Assembly (NCBI GenBank): GCA_023665575.1
Contig: JAMPDQ010000002.1
Location: 81,059-145,058, forward strand
From: Candidatus Amulumruptor caecigallinarius
GTDB taxonomy: Bacteria > Bacteroidota > Bacteroidia > Bacteroidales > Muribaculaceae
Direction of reading: 5' to 3'
Length of the DNA: 64,000 nt
In this document: positions 36,431-45,664 of the stretch, in pieces
How the letters are laid out: each line of letters opens with the position of its first letter
How positions within the stretch are numbered: position 1 is the first letter of the stretch
Translations under genes and position numbers: made by a program
Notes under the pieces: model-generated
Databases searched by the model: none
Told to the model about the DNA's origin: nothing
The model's input: the letters and a program-made list of their open reading frames with translations, nothing else

Positions 36431-37219
36431 TCAATGAATCATGGTCATAAAGAAAATGCTGCAGAATCCCACCGCATATCCGGCAAGAACCTGGGTCACC
36501 GTGTGGCGTTGCAGCCATACACGCGCACTTCCCAACATTCCGGCGAGCACCACGGCGACAATCAGCCATACAAACGCATCGGAAGATGCATATCCCGAGC
36601 GCATTATGCGCAGCAACAAAGCCACAATTCCGGCGATTCCGGCAGCATGCACGGAAATCTTCCAACGAAAATTGACAACCACCTCCACCACACCGGCAAC
36701 GGCACCACCTGCAAAGAACATTGTCAGCCAGAGGGGAGCAGCCCTGAACCACATAAAGAGCGCTGTTGCCACAAGCGAAAGAATGCAAATCACATAAGGG
36801 ATAGTTCTCTCCTTCCGGCCATTCAGACCGACATCTTCAACAAGTCCGAACTTTTTGAGAAGCACCACCAGCAATGAAGGAATCACCAGCGTGATGGCAG
36901 CCACAATCAGCGTAAAGATGAGTTTCACCTTAATGTCGGCAAAAGAGAGGATTGACAAACCGAAGGCGAGCAACAGCCCATACACAGGCATGAGCAGCGG
37001 CACGAGAATCCACGAAAGGAAATTGCAGAATCGCGCAACAAAAATTTCCCAATCTTTCGGGACATCTTCGCGTTGGCCCGTCTCTACAATGGAGTGGCGC
37101 TTCTTATTTTCAGGTTCCACTTCAGGCTTCTCTTTTTCAATTCCGGATGCCGGAGTCTCGTCAAGGGGGTCGTCGCCGAGCGGAGATTTCGGATAATATG
37201 AACTTGTGTCGAGTTTCAT
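36431..37219 (-). CDS. PAP2-superfamily membrane phosphatase-like protein
   Basis: 262 residues. About 80 hydrophilic residues rich in Pro and Glu precede six membrane segments. Near the C-terminus KISVHAAGIAG and GSARVWLQRHTVTQVLAGYAVGF correspond to the second and third PAP2 motifs (SxxxxxH and SRxxxxxHxxxxxxxG), with His in each. The first motif KxxxxxxRP is not obvious, so activity is uncertain. The likely role is dephosphorylation of a lipid phosphate. It is 3 bp from the upstream gene and 8 bp from ispG. Confidence 0.75.
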   Translation of the reverse strand: MKLDTSSYYPKSPLGDDPLDETPASGIEKEKPEVEPENKKRHSIVETGQREDVPKDWEIFVARFCNFLSWILVPLLMPVYGLLLAFGLSILSFADIKVKLIFTLIVAAITLVIPSLLVVLLKKFGLVEDVGLNGRKERTIPYVICILSLVATALFMWFRAAPLWLTMFFAGGAVAGVVEVVVNFRWKISVHAAGIAGIVALLLRIMRSGYASSDAFVWLIVAVVLAGMLGSARVWLQRHTVTQVLAGYAVGFCSIFFMTMIH

Positions 37220-37222
37220 TCT

Positions 37223-38167
37223 CTAATATTTTTCCGGTGTATGTTTTTCCGGTGTATGTTTTTTTCCGATAACCGAAGCGAAAGCCGCGGGCACGGGAGT
37301 GCTGAAATTCATATCCTTTCTGGTAATGGGATGGGCAAAGCGCAGAGTCTGTGCATGAAGAGCCAGCCGATGCACCGGACTTGTGGATGCGCCATACTTA
37401 CGGTCGCCGGCCACGGGATGTCCCAATTCTGAAGCATGCACACGGATTTGGTTTTTGCGTCCGGTGTCAAGAGAGAAATGTGCGAGTGTGTAACCGCGTC
37501 CCCGACCAATCACTTCGTAATGCGTCACCGCCACTCTCCCCTCATCAGGGTTGTCAGTGGAATACACCACATAACGTGAATTTTCGGCAAGACGACTTTT
37601 CACATATCCCTTGTCGTCATCAATATAGCCCTCGAGCAAAGCCACATACAGACGTTCAAGAATTATATTATTCCAATTGTGTCGCAACACATCCTGTGCG
37701 CGTTCGCTTTTAGCAAACATCATCAGGCCTGATGTTTCGCGGTCAAGGCGGTGCACGATATAAAGCTTGTTGGCAGGATTGACACTTTTTACATAATCCT
37801 TCAATATATCATATGCACTCGTTTCCTTCTTTCTCATAGGTGTTCCCACCGATAGGATGCCGTAGCCCTTGTTAATTACAATGACATCGTCATCTTCATA
37901 AACAAGCTTGATTCGAGGATGGGCGAATTGTGGGAAAGGGCGAGACAGGTTAAGCTTCACGCACACGCCGGGCTCAACGGGCGCGCAAAAAGAATGTGTC
38001 ACCTCGTCCTGCACTGCAAGATGACCGTATTTAAGCCATTTCTTTATATCTGTTCTTTTTGCGTCAGGCATCATTTTCTGCACAAATTCCATCAAAGGCA
38101 CAGCAGCCTGATTATTGTTGCAGAAATTCAATATTCTGTCGTTGCCGGAAAATCCTTTTCTCAACAT
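37223..38167 (-). CDS. RluA-family pseudouridine synthase
   Basis: 314 residues. An N-terminal S4-like region (QKMMPDAKRTDIKKWLKYGH), then VYEDDDVIVINKGYGILSVG and the catalytic Asp142 in IVHRLDRETSGLMMFAKS, followed by FSLDTGRKNQIRVHASELGHPVAGDRKYG (quoted in parts: HASELGHPVAGDRKYG). It modifies rRNA or tRNA; the target cannot be told from sequence. The extreme C-terminus is a tandem HTPEK-HTPEK-Y from a 15-bp DNA duplication (37226-37260). Confidence 0.9.
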   Translation of the reverse strand: MLRKGFSGNDRILNFCNNNQAAVPLMEFVQKMMPDAKRTDIKKWLKYGHLAVQDEVTHSFCAPVEPGVCVKLNLSRPFPQFAHPRIKLVYEDDDVIVINKGYGILSVGTPMRKKETSAYDILKDYVKSVNPANKLYIVHRLDRETSGLMMFAKSERAQDVLRHNWNNIILERLYVALLEGYIDDDKGYVKSRLAENSRYVVYSTDNPDEGRVAVTHYEVIGRGRGYTLAHFSLDTGRKNQIRVHASELGHPVAGDRKYGASTSPVHRLALHAQTLRFAHPITRKDMNFSTPVPAAFASVIGKKHTPEKHTPEKY

Positions 38168-38243
38168 TGCACACTACATATATATTTTCAGTGCAAATTT
38201 ACAATTTTGCCACCTTATCACCATATTATTATAACAAATATTT

Positions 38244-39536
38244 TCACAAATATTTGTGGAGACACGCTGATTTCCGCAGCAATGCGTGTCCGAACCGGCA
38301 ATTCAGGCATTGCCGACGTTCGCAATATTCGCGGCTCAGTTCAATAAGCGACTGGGATGAGAAAGCATTGTCGAGCGGGAGTCCGGCCAGTTTCCACCTG
38401 CGGGTGATCCTGTTTTGTTCAGCAGGCACACTCTCCCAGATATCCATTGCAAGTGCCTCCATATCGGCATCGCCATGAGTTGCGCCGTAGGCATAAATCA
38501 TTGGAGCCGCAAAATTAATCAGCAGCAGATTGACGCTCTGTTCCGAAAGATGGAGAGGAAGAGAGGCCGATTCTTTGCCGAAGTCGAAATGTGTTGTCCA
38601 ATAACCCGTTGCCTGCCATCTGAACAGGTTGCGCAAGGCATTTATATCCCGGCAATTGTCAATGACCTTATCAATAAACAGCGTGTCATCGCAAAGCATT
38701 GAAGCAAGGAGCGCGATTCGCCGGTGGGGGAAATTTCCGGGACGTGTGCGTGCATATTTCCACATCTCACGTCTCATGGGCTTCAGCTGATATTTGCGGG
38801 CCAGAAACACATATTCACGACACAAAGACTGATAATATTCATCAAAAATATTAAAAGATGAGTCGAGCATGCAAGCCTGACCAAACAGGAGGGCTTCGAG
38901 CTGCATGCGGTAATCAATGTGATGATATATGATTTTAAGCGGGAGCGAACGAGCAAGCAGTTCAAGAGGTTCGCTATTCAGCCCGAAGCCCAACGCTCTT
39001 GCCAGTGTGACGAAACATGCCTGCTGCCAGTCCCCACCGAGATTATTGCACAACTCTATAATGCGTCGGGCCTTATTTTGCATACGTTCCACACCAAGTG
39101 ATGACATCCAGGACACCACATCGAGGCCACTCAGCTCCTTAAGATAGGGTTCGCAAGGGTTTGCGGAAATTTTGTCTGCAAGTTGCGCATATAATTTTAT
39201 GAAACTTTCAGGAAATGTAAGGATAAGCTGCGGAATAATTCGACCGGAGGCATCTGCCACCACACGGTCGCCAATGCCCACCACATGCATAATTACACCA
39301 TTATATGCGATATCAGAATCATGCTTATGATTATACCAATCGGAAGCTTTCACATGCACCTCCACATTGCCGACCCAAAGTTCCTCCCCTATCATAAGTT
39401 TAGCTTCAAGGAAATCGGGACCACTGTCAAGGTTATGCCTTCCGGGATATATCACTTTCACACGCCGACCGTCTGTTGTGACAAACTCTCGGTTAAGAAT
39501 CTGATACTTCCATATGTATTGGTAGAGCATTTCCAT
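38244..39536 (-). CDS. DUF2851 family protein
   Basis: 430 residues. The N-terminal half has the DUF2851 pattern: YIWKYQILNREFVTTDG, GRHNLDSGPDFLEAKLMIG, WVGNVEVHVKASDWYNHKHD and YNGVIMHVVGIGD. A conserved Arg/Phe-rich segment (RTRPGNFPHRRIALLA) lies later. The C-terminus holds CERRQCLNCRFG, a cysteine group of zinc-binding appearance. No function is known. The family is confined to Bacteroidota as far as I recall. Confidence 0.88.
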   Translation of the reverse strand: MEMLYQYIWKYQILNREFVTTDGRRVKVIYPGRHNLDSGPDFLEAKLMIGEELWVGNVEVHVKASDWYNHKHDSDIAYNGVIMHVVGIGDRVVADASGRIIPQLILTFPESFIKLYAQLADKISANPCEPYLKELSGLDVVSWMSSLGVERMQNKARRIIELCNNLGGDWQQACFVTLARALGFGLNSEPLELLARSLPLKIIYHHIDYRMQLEALLFGQACMLDSSFNIFDEYYQSLCREYVFLARKYQLKPMRREMWKYARTRPGNFPHRRIALLASMLCDDTLFIDKVIDNCRDINALRNLFRWQATGYWTTHFDFGKESASLPLHLSEQSVNLLLINFAAPMIYAYGATHGDADMEALAMDIWESVPAEQNRITRRWKLAGLPLDNAFSSQSLIELSREYCERRQCLNCRFGHALLRKSACLHKYL

Positions 39537-39623
39537 GGTTCAACCTGCCATAATTTACAACTCCCAATCACGAATTCCCAATTCCGACGCCCTTCAATCC
39601 CAAATTCTCCTATCCCAAATCCC

Positions 39624-39667
39624 AATTTCAGAGTGTCAGGCTGCAAACATTCTGACACTCTGAAATT
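39624..39667. repeat. Perfect 16-bp inverted repeat
   Basis: AATTTCAGAGTGTCAG (39624-39639) and CTGACACTCTGAAATT (39652-39667) with a 12-nt loop. There is no T run on either side, so it does not look like a terminator; it could be an operator or a cruciform. Confidence 0.85.
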
Positions 39668-39805
39668 ATAACATATGCAAAAATAGTTTAATTTTTTATA
39701 CATTTATTTGAATAAAAAGTGTATTAATGTTAATATTCGTTAAAACTGCACTTATATAGAAAAAAAATACACTTTATTCAAAAAACTATTATTACTTTTG
39801 CAGTG

Positions 39806-39876
39806 TGTTTTTCATAGTATTAAATTAAGATTAAGGTTTCGGTCTATCTCTTTGGGAAAAGGGGTAGACTTTTTTT
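39806..39876 (+). ncRNA. Candidate small RNA 1 (twin of the one at 54217)
   Basis: A -7 box TACTTTTG at 39793-39800, a leader TTTTTCATAGTATTAAAT, and a terminator GTCTATCTCTTT (39842-39853) / AAAGGGGTAGAC (39858-39869) plus seven T. The leader matches the module at 54204-54286 (TTTTTCATGGTATTAGAT) while the hairpin sequence differs. No plus-strand gene follows. The exact 5' end is inferred. Confidence 0.45.
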
Positions 39877-39886
39877 ATTCACTATC

Positions 39887-39969
39887 CGTAGTCCTCGCGG
39901 GTTTGTAACTCACGAGCCATAGGCTTCGGTCTGTCGCAGGGCGGTGGATTGCAAGCCCACCGCGACTAT
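39887..39969. repeat. Two consecutive short hairpins, REP-like
   Basis: CTCGCGGGTTTGTAACTCACGAG closes with CTCG/CGAG and GTT/AAC (first hairpin); GTCGC...GGTGG with CCACCGCGAC closes the second. It sits right behind the small RNA terminator. Confidence 0.45.
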
Positions 39970-39989
39970 AAAAATTTGGACATCTTTAT

Positions 39990-40098
39990 CTCTTTGATTC
40001 AGTCAAATGGCTCGCTATATTCCTTCATCTGCAAGAAGAAATTTGCGCTAAATTTGCGCCCCCGCCTTAATATTTCTTTGGGGATGAAGCCTAAGTGA
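39990..40098. repeat. Family C repeat
   Basis: Centre TTTGATTCAGTCAAATGG, CTCGCTATATTCCTTCATC; right end CTTTGGGGATGAAGCCTAAG, which matches the right end of the copy at 49656-49808. Confidence 0.5.
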
Positions 40099-40177
40099 TA
40101 TAACCTTTTTACGAAAGAAAAATAATAAAATCTGTTCTATTAAAACGCAATCTTTATTAGGAATTTCGAATGCGAAC

Positions 40178-40211
40178 AAAAAAAGGCGGTCACATCGAGA
40201 ATGCGACCGCT
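40178..40211 (-). terminator. Minus-strand terminator downstream of the large secreted protein
   Basis: GGCGGTC (40185-40191) and GACCGCT (40205-40211) pair with one wobble; on the minus strand seven T follow. It lies about 195 bp past the stop of the 1534-residue protein. Confidence 0.65.
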
Positions 40212-40220
40212 TTAAATTTA

Positions 40221-40377
40221 GCCCCGTTTCATAAAAATTTAACATTAGGAGGCGACTTCGTTTTGGCGGATTTATCCAATCTCGTCGGTCACAACCATGA
40301 GGTTGCTCCCTCCGAGATTGAATAAATTATCTCAAAAATAATCCGCCCTTAATGTTGATTTTTTATTAAACAGCCTC
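40221..40377 (-). repeat. Family A palindrome, full length
   Basis: Read on the minus strand: TAAGAGGCTGTTTAATAAAA, AACATTAAGGGCGG, core TTTATTCAATCTCGGAGG, CTCATGGTTGTGACCG, GAGATTGGATAAAT, and the inverted arm TAATGTTAAATTTTTATG to AAACGGGGC. It is the best preserved copy. Confidence 0.85.
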
Positions 40378-40406
40378 TTATATCAGAGGTTAATATCAGA
40401 AAATTA

Positions 40407-43400
40407 TTATCGGATTACCATCTTGCGCACATGTTTGTCTGCTGTGACTACATAAACACCACTCTCAACATTAACTGATGTGCGCGCACTGCCATCACCG
40501 CTATATACCAAAGTTCCATTGGCAGCCACAATGGCAATCTTCATGCCTTCAGCATTGCTGATTATGATATCATGGCCAACCGCATTGATTTGCACATCAC
40601 CGCCGACAATATCATTAACGCCACTCACAGAGACAACCACCTTATTGGATGGGGCCGATTCGCTCTTATTTGTATAAACCACGGTCACAACATATTCATA
40701 GGGAACGTCAAACTCTATATTGTCATCCACAAACGATGTTTCAACAACAGGAGCATCGTTGATTTTGACGCCATTGCGATATATGTTGTATCCGGCAATT
40801 TCAAGATCGGCAGTAATATCGGCCGGAGTATATGTTACATCATCCACCATGAGCATAAATGCGCCGGTGGCGTAACTACGGATTGCGAAACGTTTTGCAC
40901 CTGCGGGCAATTGAACCGTATATTGAGTCCATTCGCCCGGCACATAGTCAACGGCCGAACCCTCTACAATTGTAAAGTCATCGGGGTTGACACTGCCGGT
41001 TGAAGTGTATACAGCGATTTTCTCGGGAAACATCTGTTGCATGCTGCGTGCATAGAAGGATATTGTCTGGGCATCGCCAATGAGTTCGGGAGATATTGCC
41101 CAGTCATTAGTGGTGCCATCGTCATAGCGGAACAACGCGAACAAATATTTATTGCCACTGTGGGCATTTAAAGCGTCTCGGGGTTGTTCGAACGATTCCT
41201 GATCCCAGATCCAGAACGAACCCTTTGTAGTGCCGGCAGTTATTCCCGGAATCTGAATTCCCTGCACACTGCCCACTTCAGAGCCGTCAACATCAACGAA
41301 CACCCAATCGCCATATTCCGAGGCGAAGGCATCTGCATCCTCAAAGTCATCGGTAATCTGTTCTGGAGTATTGACTCCAAGTTTGGGAGCATCCCAACTG
41401 AGCGCCACACTGCTTTCCTCCTTATGAACGGTAAGATCTGTAGCTGTCGGGAGATTTGATTCCACAGGCACAACAGAGATGTTGGATGTTTGATTGTTCA
41501 AGGCATTCTCATCCAGGGGATAAACCACTTTTGCATAGTAGACCACAGGGACAGAGGCCAGAGCACTCATGAAACACTCAAAGCTTACAGTAGCCGAAGC
41601 ACCGGCGGCAAGAGATTCCACAGACTTTGTATCGACGCACTTTTCATCGGCATAAAGTTCCACAGAGAAATTCTCAGCCACCTGTGCGCCATCGTTGCTC
41701 ACTTTTACATCAACATTATAGTTGCTGCCGGTTTTTGCCTTTCCGGGGGCAAAGATACCGGTGGCTTTTACATCATGGTTAAGGATGCTTCCCACCTTTA
41801 TATTGTCGATAACAGTGTAATTATACATCTTGGTGATTCCCGTGATTTGGAACTGAACCACCTTGTTTGCAAAATTACCGAGGCTTATGCTTACGATGCC
41901 CCAGCTGTTTGTCGCGTTGCCGCATATATTGTCGACAGTTTCCGGGCCATAAACAACAGTAAACGAATCTTCATCGACAGCTTTCACAGCCACTGAAATT
42001 TCATTGATATCGCCGCCGGCCTCACCGTTGTTGATATTATAGGTATAGAATGTCAAACCGGGGTTGACCATTTCGTTAAGAGATACGAGGCCGGAAACCA
42101 GATTTGCGCCACCATCGATATATTGAGAGTAGAGGCCGATCATGCCATTGTCGCCATCCTGTGCGGGAATGCCGCTTGCATCAGTCAATATGGATGCAGA
42201 GCCTCCATTAATCGGGTTGATAGCCCAGTTGTATGTAATGTTTCCACCGGGGAACGACTCATTGATGCCGTTGAAAGGAGTGCCGACGGGAATCAGAGCG
42301 GAAGAAGTGCCGTTGCCCTGACCTACAGATGTTACGGGGATTACAGCCACCTGCACAAAATCCTGTTGACCTGCGGGGACAGCCTGGAAGGAATAAGTTG
42401 TAGCAGTGAGATTAGAAGCCTTTGTTATAAGATTGCCGGCCACTACCTGGCAGACGTTATATTTCACATCGCCATCAGCGAGGCTCATTCCGTGAATATC
42501 AGTGGTGACAGCATTCCAATTCAGAACCACTTCACCATCGGTGGCTGTTCTTGCGATATTAACAAAAGCCGGGTCAGCGGGGATATCAAAGCCGACATAA
42601 GCCGTTGCCATAGCCTTAAGGCCGGCTCCTGCAGCATTATATCCTATCACAGTATAAGTGACTTCGCCGGCCTTTGAGAGTTCATCCGTGAATGAGATTG
42701 TTTCTCCAATTGTGGGGTTGTCATAAGTTTTGACAACAGTTTCGCCGCGAAGCACCTCCACCTTGGTAAGGCTGGTGAGCTCAGCGCCCGACAGAGTTGT
42801 GTTCGGGGTTTTGAAAGAGACTTCAGCCTTTAAAGCGCCGGTGGGGTCGGGGGTGACTTTCAGGTCGGAAGCAAGGCCCGGAGCCTCTGCCAGCACAGCG
42901 GCCTCAATTGTGACGTCACCCAGCCATAGAGAGAACATGTTTGCATCAGAGATTCCATGGAAACCGATATAATACAAGCCATCCTGTTCCGGCACGATTT
43001 CCTTATTCACTTTGAGTTTGTTGTCCTCAGTGACAGTCAGGGTTGTGGGCGCGAGCAGCTCCTTATTCAGGCCTTCCGGAGTGGGTTGCATGCCATATTT
43101 CACCTCGATACGTTCGGGATAATTGGCATTGTTGGCCCATGTAGAGAACATTATCTCATAAGCTTTGCCGGCCTCGAGTTTTAGCGCGGGAGTGATCAGC
43201 CAGTCATCCATAGCCATGGAGCCGTTATAAGTGACACACGCGTTGCCGCCGCTTATCGCCCATGCCCTATAGTCATCATTGGCATCAATTACGGTCCAGC
43301 CGCTGAATCCGTTATGTGCGAAATCAGATGTATACGGGGGAACCACAGAACCGATCACAACAGTGTTAGTCTGTGCCGGCGCTGAAGTCATGCCGTTGCA

Positions 43401-45011
43401 CACCACTTCAACCGTATAATAGAATTCAGTTAATTCAGATGGCATCTCCACGGCCAGGGAATATGTAGTCACAGTCAGTCCGTCTGCCAGAACCGCGCCG
43501 GTCTTGTCTTTTACAGTATAAGTGATACCGTCAAGGTCGATATAGCCACCATTCACGGAAGATGTGACGGGAGTCCAGCTGATTTGCATATTGCCATTGG
43601 CATATACAAGGGTTGCAGATGTGGCCTCCGGAGTATCCGGGCCAATCCACTGGTTTTTGAGGGTAACTTTCGGGCCGTCGCCGACATCATTTCGTGCGAA
43701 TACGGTAAAGTTGTGCACACCGGCACCCATTTCAGTCAGGTCCAGATCGACAGACACATCACTTCCCCAGGTGCACTCTTTTGTTGCCATCTGCACATCG
43801 TCAACGAGAACAACAACTTCGAGATTTCCGGAGCCCTGCGTGCCATCATAGAAGGTGGATGGAGCAGTGAGGGTGAGGGTTCCGGTCATTGAATTTCCCG
43901 TAAAATTCACAGCTAAATTTTCGCAGATTGCAGGGGCTGTTGCCTCAGCTTCCGGCACAGGAATCATCATGCCGAGAATCTGATCGTCATTTTTCAAATT
44001 ATACAGAACAGTTCCCTCTCCGGTAGAAAGGTTGATCTCAGCCATATAAGACTTGTTGTCGTTAGGGTTGAGATTAAAATACATTTTATTTGTCTTGGGA
44101 TCGATCACAGTGCCGCCGTTATATAAAGGAGCAAATCCGGTCTCACCGATTTCGGTGGCAGTGCCGGTGGTCTTATCGAGCTTGCAAAGCGTGGTGCCTG
44201 TGCATATATATTCTCCCTCACTATTATAGCTTCCCAGATAATTGAGCACATAAAGTTGGCCTGCGCCATCAATACAAAGGCCATTATATGTCATTGACAC
44301 AGGGGCGATAGCTGTTGATGTTATGGTCTTTGCAACCGGGTCTATTTTAATCTCGGAAAGTTGCTGACCATTGCCCTCCTTATTGTAGGTTATACCATAT
44401 ACTTTGCCTGTTGTAGGGTCGTAAACCTCACCACCGGTCACGAGAATGTCGCGAGATTCAGAGGACATGTTGCACACCCTTTCACCTGTGGACAAATCAT
44501 ATCCGTTAACAACCATCATTTGCAAGCCAAGAAATTCCACATAAGTTGTGGTGTAATATACATTATCCACGGCAACGCCACCCCAGGAAGCGTTCACGCC
44601 TTGAATAAGCATTGTGCAATCTGACTCACCGTTTTTGGCAATCTTATAAAGACCTATCGGGGAATTTGTATTGGTAAATGTAGAATTAAACACTACGGAG
44701 CCCCATATATCCGGCATTCCGGCGGGAGCCTCTTTATATTTGGGATTTATTGCAGGGATTGCAAAAAAGCCTCCCTTGTGTGCCACTTTCAGACTATTGT
44801 CGGAAAAAGATTTGTTTTTGTGAAAAATGGTAGGGACCAAATCAAAGCTTTTGTCATTTTTCAATTTTGCCATCGAACGGGCATTGGCGCAATTCTGTTC
44901 GGATTGCGCTGTGGTTTTTTTCAGCTTGGTCACTTGCTGTGCCGTCACCGGCGCTGCGGCAAGCAACCCGATTAAAGATACTGAAAGAAACCTTGTAAGA
45001 AATTTTTTCAT
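40407..45011 (-). CDS. Large secreted multidomain protein with cleaved-adhesin (choice-of-anchor J) domains and C-terminal sorting-type tail
   Basis: 1534 residues. A signal peptide (MKKFLTRFLSVSLIGLLAAA, cleaved near TAQQ). Residues about 70-350 are propeller-like (GGVAVDNVYYTTTYVEFLG, YDPTTGKVYGITYN, IDPKTNKMYFNLNPND). Cleaved-adhesin/MAM-like jelly-roll domains begin near 557 (FSGWTVIDANDDYRAWAISG), 919 (NESFPGGNITYNWAINPING) and 1220 (ITDDFEDADAFASEYGDWVF), separated by fibronectin III-like strands. A CARDB-like segment starts near 1085 (GSNYNVDVKVSNDGAQVAEN). The last 70 residues (NAEGMKIAIVAANGTLVYSG, ending in KHVRKMVIR) resemble a type IX secretion A-type signal. Role unknown; probably surface adhesion. 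Confidence 0.85.
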   Translation of the reverse strand: MKKFLTRFLSVSLIGLLAAAPVTAQQVTKLKKTTAQSEQNCANARSMAKLKNDKSFDLVPTIFHKNKSFSDNSLKVAHKGGFFAIPAINPKYKEAPAGMPDIWGSVVFNSTFTNTNSPIGLYKIAKNGESDCTMLIQGVNASWGGVAVDNVYYTTTYVEFLGLQMMVVNGYDLSTGERVCNMSSESRDILVTGGEVYDPTTGKVYGITYNKEGNGQQLSEIKIDPVAKTITSTAIAPVSMTYNGLCIDGAGQLYVLNYLGSYNSEGEYICTGTTLCKLDKTTGTATEIGETGFAPLYNGGTVIDPKTNKMYFNLNPNDNKSYMAEINLSTGEGTVLYNLKNDDQILGMMIPVPEAEATAPAICENLAVNFTGNSMTGTLTLTAPSTFYDGTQGSGNLEVVVLVDDVQMATKECTWGSDVSVDLDLTEMGAGVHNFTVFARNDVGDGPKVTLKNQWIGPDTPEATSATLVYANGNMQISWTPVTSSVNGGYIDLDGITYTVKDKTGAVLADGLTVTTYSLAVEMPSELTEFYYTVEVVCNGMTSAPAQTNTVVIGSVVPPYTSDFAHNGFSGWTVIDANDDYRAWAISGGNACVTYNGSMAMDDWLITPALKLEAGKAYEIMFSTWANNANYPERIEVKYGMQPTPEGLNKELLAPTTLTVTEDNKLKVNKEIVPEQDGLYYIGFHGISDANMFSLWLGDVTIEAAVLAEAPGLASDLKVTPDPTGALKAEVSFKTPNTTLSGAELTSLTKVEVLRGETVVKTYDNPTIGETISFTDELSKAGEVTYTVIGYNAAGAGLKAMATAYVGFDIPADPAFVNIARTATDGEVVLNWNAVTTDIHGMSLADGDVKYNVCQVVAGNLITKASNLTATTYSFQAVPAGQQDFVQVAVIPVTSVGQGNGTSSALIPVGTPFNGINESFPGGNITYNWAINPINGGSASILTDASGIPAQDGDNGMIGLYSQYIDGGANLVSGLVSLNEMVNPGLTFYTYNINNGEAGGDINEISVAVKAVDEDSFTVVYGPETVDNICGNATNSWGIVSISLGNFANKVVQFQITGITKMYNYTVIDNIKVGSILNHDVKATGIFAPGKAKTGSNYNVDVKVSNDGAQVAENFSVELYADEKCVDTKSVESLAAGASATVSFECFMSALASVPVVYYAKVVYPLDENALNNQTSNISVVPVESNLPTATDLTVHKEESSVALSWDAPKLGVNTPEQITDDFEDADAFASEYGDWVFVDVDGSEVGSVQGIQIPGITAGTTKGSFWIWDQESFEQPRDALNAHSGNKYLFALFRYDDGTTNDWAISPELIGDAQTISFYARSMQQMFPEKIAVYTSTGSVNPDDFTIVEGSAVDYVPGEWTQYTVQLPAGAKRFAIRSYATGAFMLMVDDVTYTPADITADLEIAGYNIYRNGVKINDAPVVETSFVDDNIEFDVPYEYVVTVVYTNKSESAPSNKVVVSVSGVNDIVGGDVQINAVGHDIIISNAEGMKIAIVAANGTLVYSGDGSARTSVNVESGVYVVTADKHVRKMVIR

Positions 45012-45172
45012 TGTTTACAATATGGTTTCGCGTTAATTTGTTCTCAAGCCGGTTCGAAACCGTTTCCCGACAGAAAACGAAATGAGTTTAGTTTACCGGC
45101 CGAATAAAACAATTATTTAGCGACATAAAATTGACGCAGGTCATTTTTTTATGAAACGGGGTCTAAAAGCGA

Positions 45173-45205
45173 CAAGGCTTCGTTCTTTAGCTGAACGAAG
45201 CCTTG
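45173..45205 (-). terminator. Hairpin downstream of hinT
   Basis: CAAGGCTTCGTTC (45173-45185) and GAACGAAGCCTTG (45193-45205): a perfect 13-bp stem, 7-nt loop. On the minus strand it is followed by TCGCTTTTAG, a weak T run. A family A terminus (TTTTTTTATGAAACGGGGTC) adjoins at 45146-45165. Confidence 0.65.
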
Positions 45206-45261
45206 CAATTCTCCGGGGTGTTATAATCCCTTAGCGTTGTTATATTTTAGTGTTGCAATAG

Positions 45262-45663
45262 TTATGAAAGGGAGTTGAATTCGCGCGACACCTTGTCAGC
45301 GATTTCCTTCATTTTATCAGTGTCAGGGTTGGATATTTTGCATTTAAAATCCATATCTCCCTCTTTTTGGAGCGGGACCAAGTGGATATGAGCATGCGGC
45401 ACTTCAAGGCCGAGCACAGTGACACCAATTTTGCGGCAAGGGATAGCCGCCTTAAGAGCGGCCGCGACTTTTTTAGCAAATACAGCCATTTCGGCGAGTT
45501 GGTTGTCATCAATATCAAAAATATAATCCACTTCCTGTTTGGGCACAACTAAAGTGTGTCCCCAATTTACAGGGTTGATGTCAAGGAAGGCGAAAAACTT
45601 ATCGTTTTCCGCAACCTTAAAAGATGGAATCTCTCCGGAGATAATTTTAGAGAAGATTGTCAT
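45262..45663 (-). CDS. hinT: HIT family protein (HINT-type nucleotide hydrolase)
   Basis: 133 residues. FSKIISGEIPSFKVAENDKF, FLDINPVNWGHTLVVPK and the histidine triad H90-A-H92-I-H94 (VPHAHIHLVP), with His92 the nucleophile by analogy to HINT1. It hydrolyses purine nucleotide phosphoramidates or adenylates. It starts 1 bp after the greA stop, so the two form an operon ending in the hairpin at 45173-45205. Confidence 0.92.
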   Translation of the reverse strand: MTIFSKIISGEIPSFKVAENDKFFAFLDINPVNWGHTLVVPKQEVDYIFDIDDNQLAEMAVFAKKVAAALKAAIPCRKIGVTVLGLEVPHAHIHLVPLQKEGDMDFKCKISNPDTDKMKEIADKVSREFNSLS

Positions 45664-45664
45664 T

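Larger units (their letters stand above)
39537..40406. other. Intergenic region of 870 bp packed with repeats, one small RNA candidate and terminators
   Basis: In order: C-rich short-unit spacer (39556-39625), a perfect 16-bp inverted repeat (39624-39667), small RNA module (39793-39876), double hairpin element (39887-39969), family C repeat (39990-40098), minus-strand terminator (40178-40211) and a complete family A palindrome (40221-40377). No protein gene was seen. Confidence 0.7.

Noticed and set aside
34809-36788. 659-residue start for IspG
   Set aside because: The extra 122 codons lie inside the PAP2 gene in another frame; the family begins near MFIYNYERRN.
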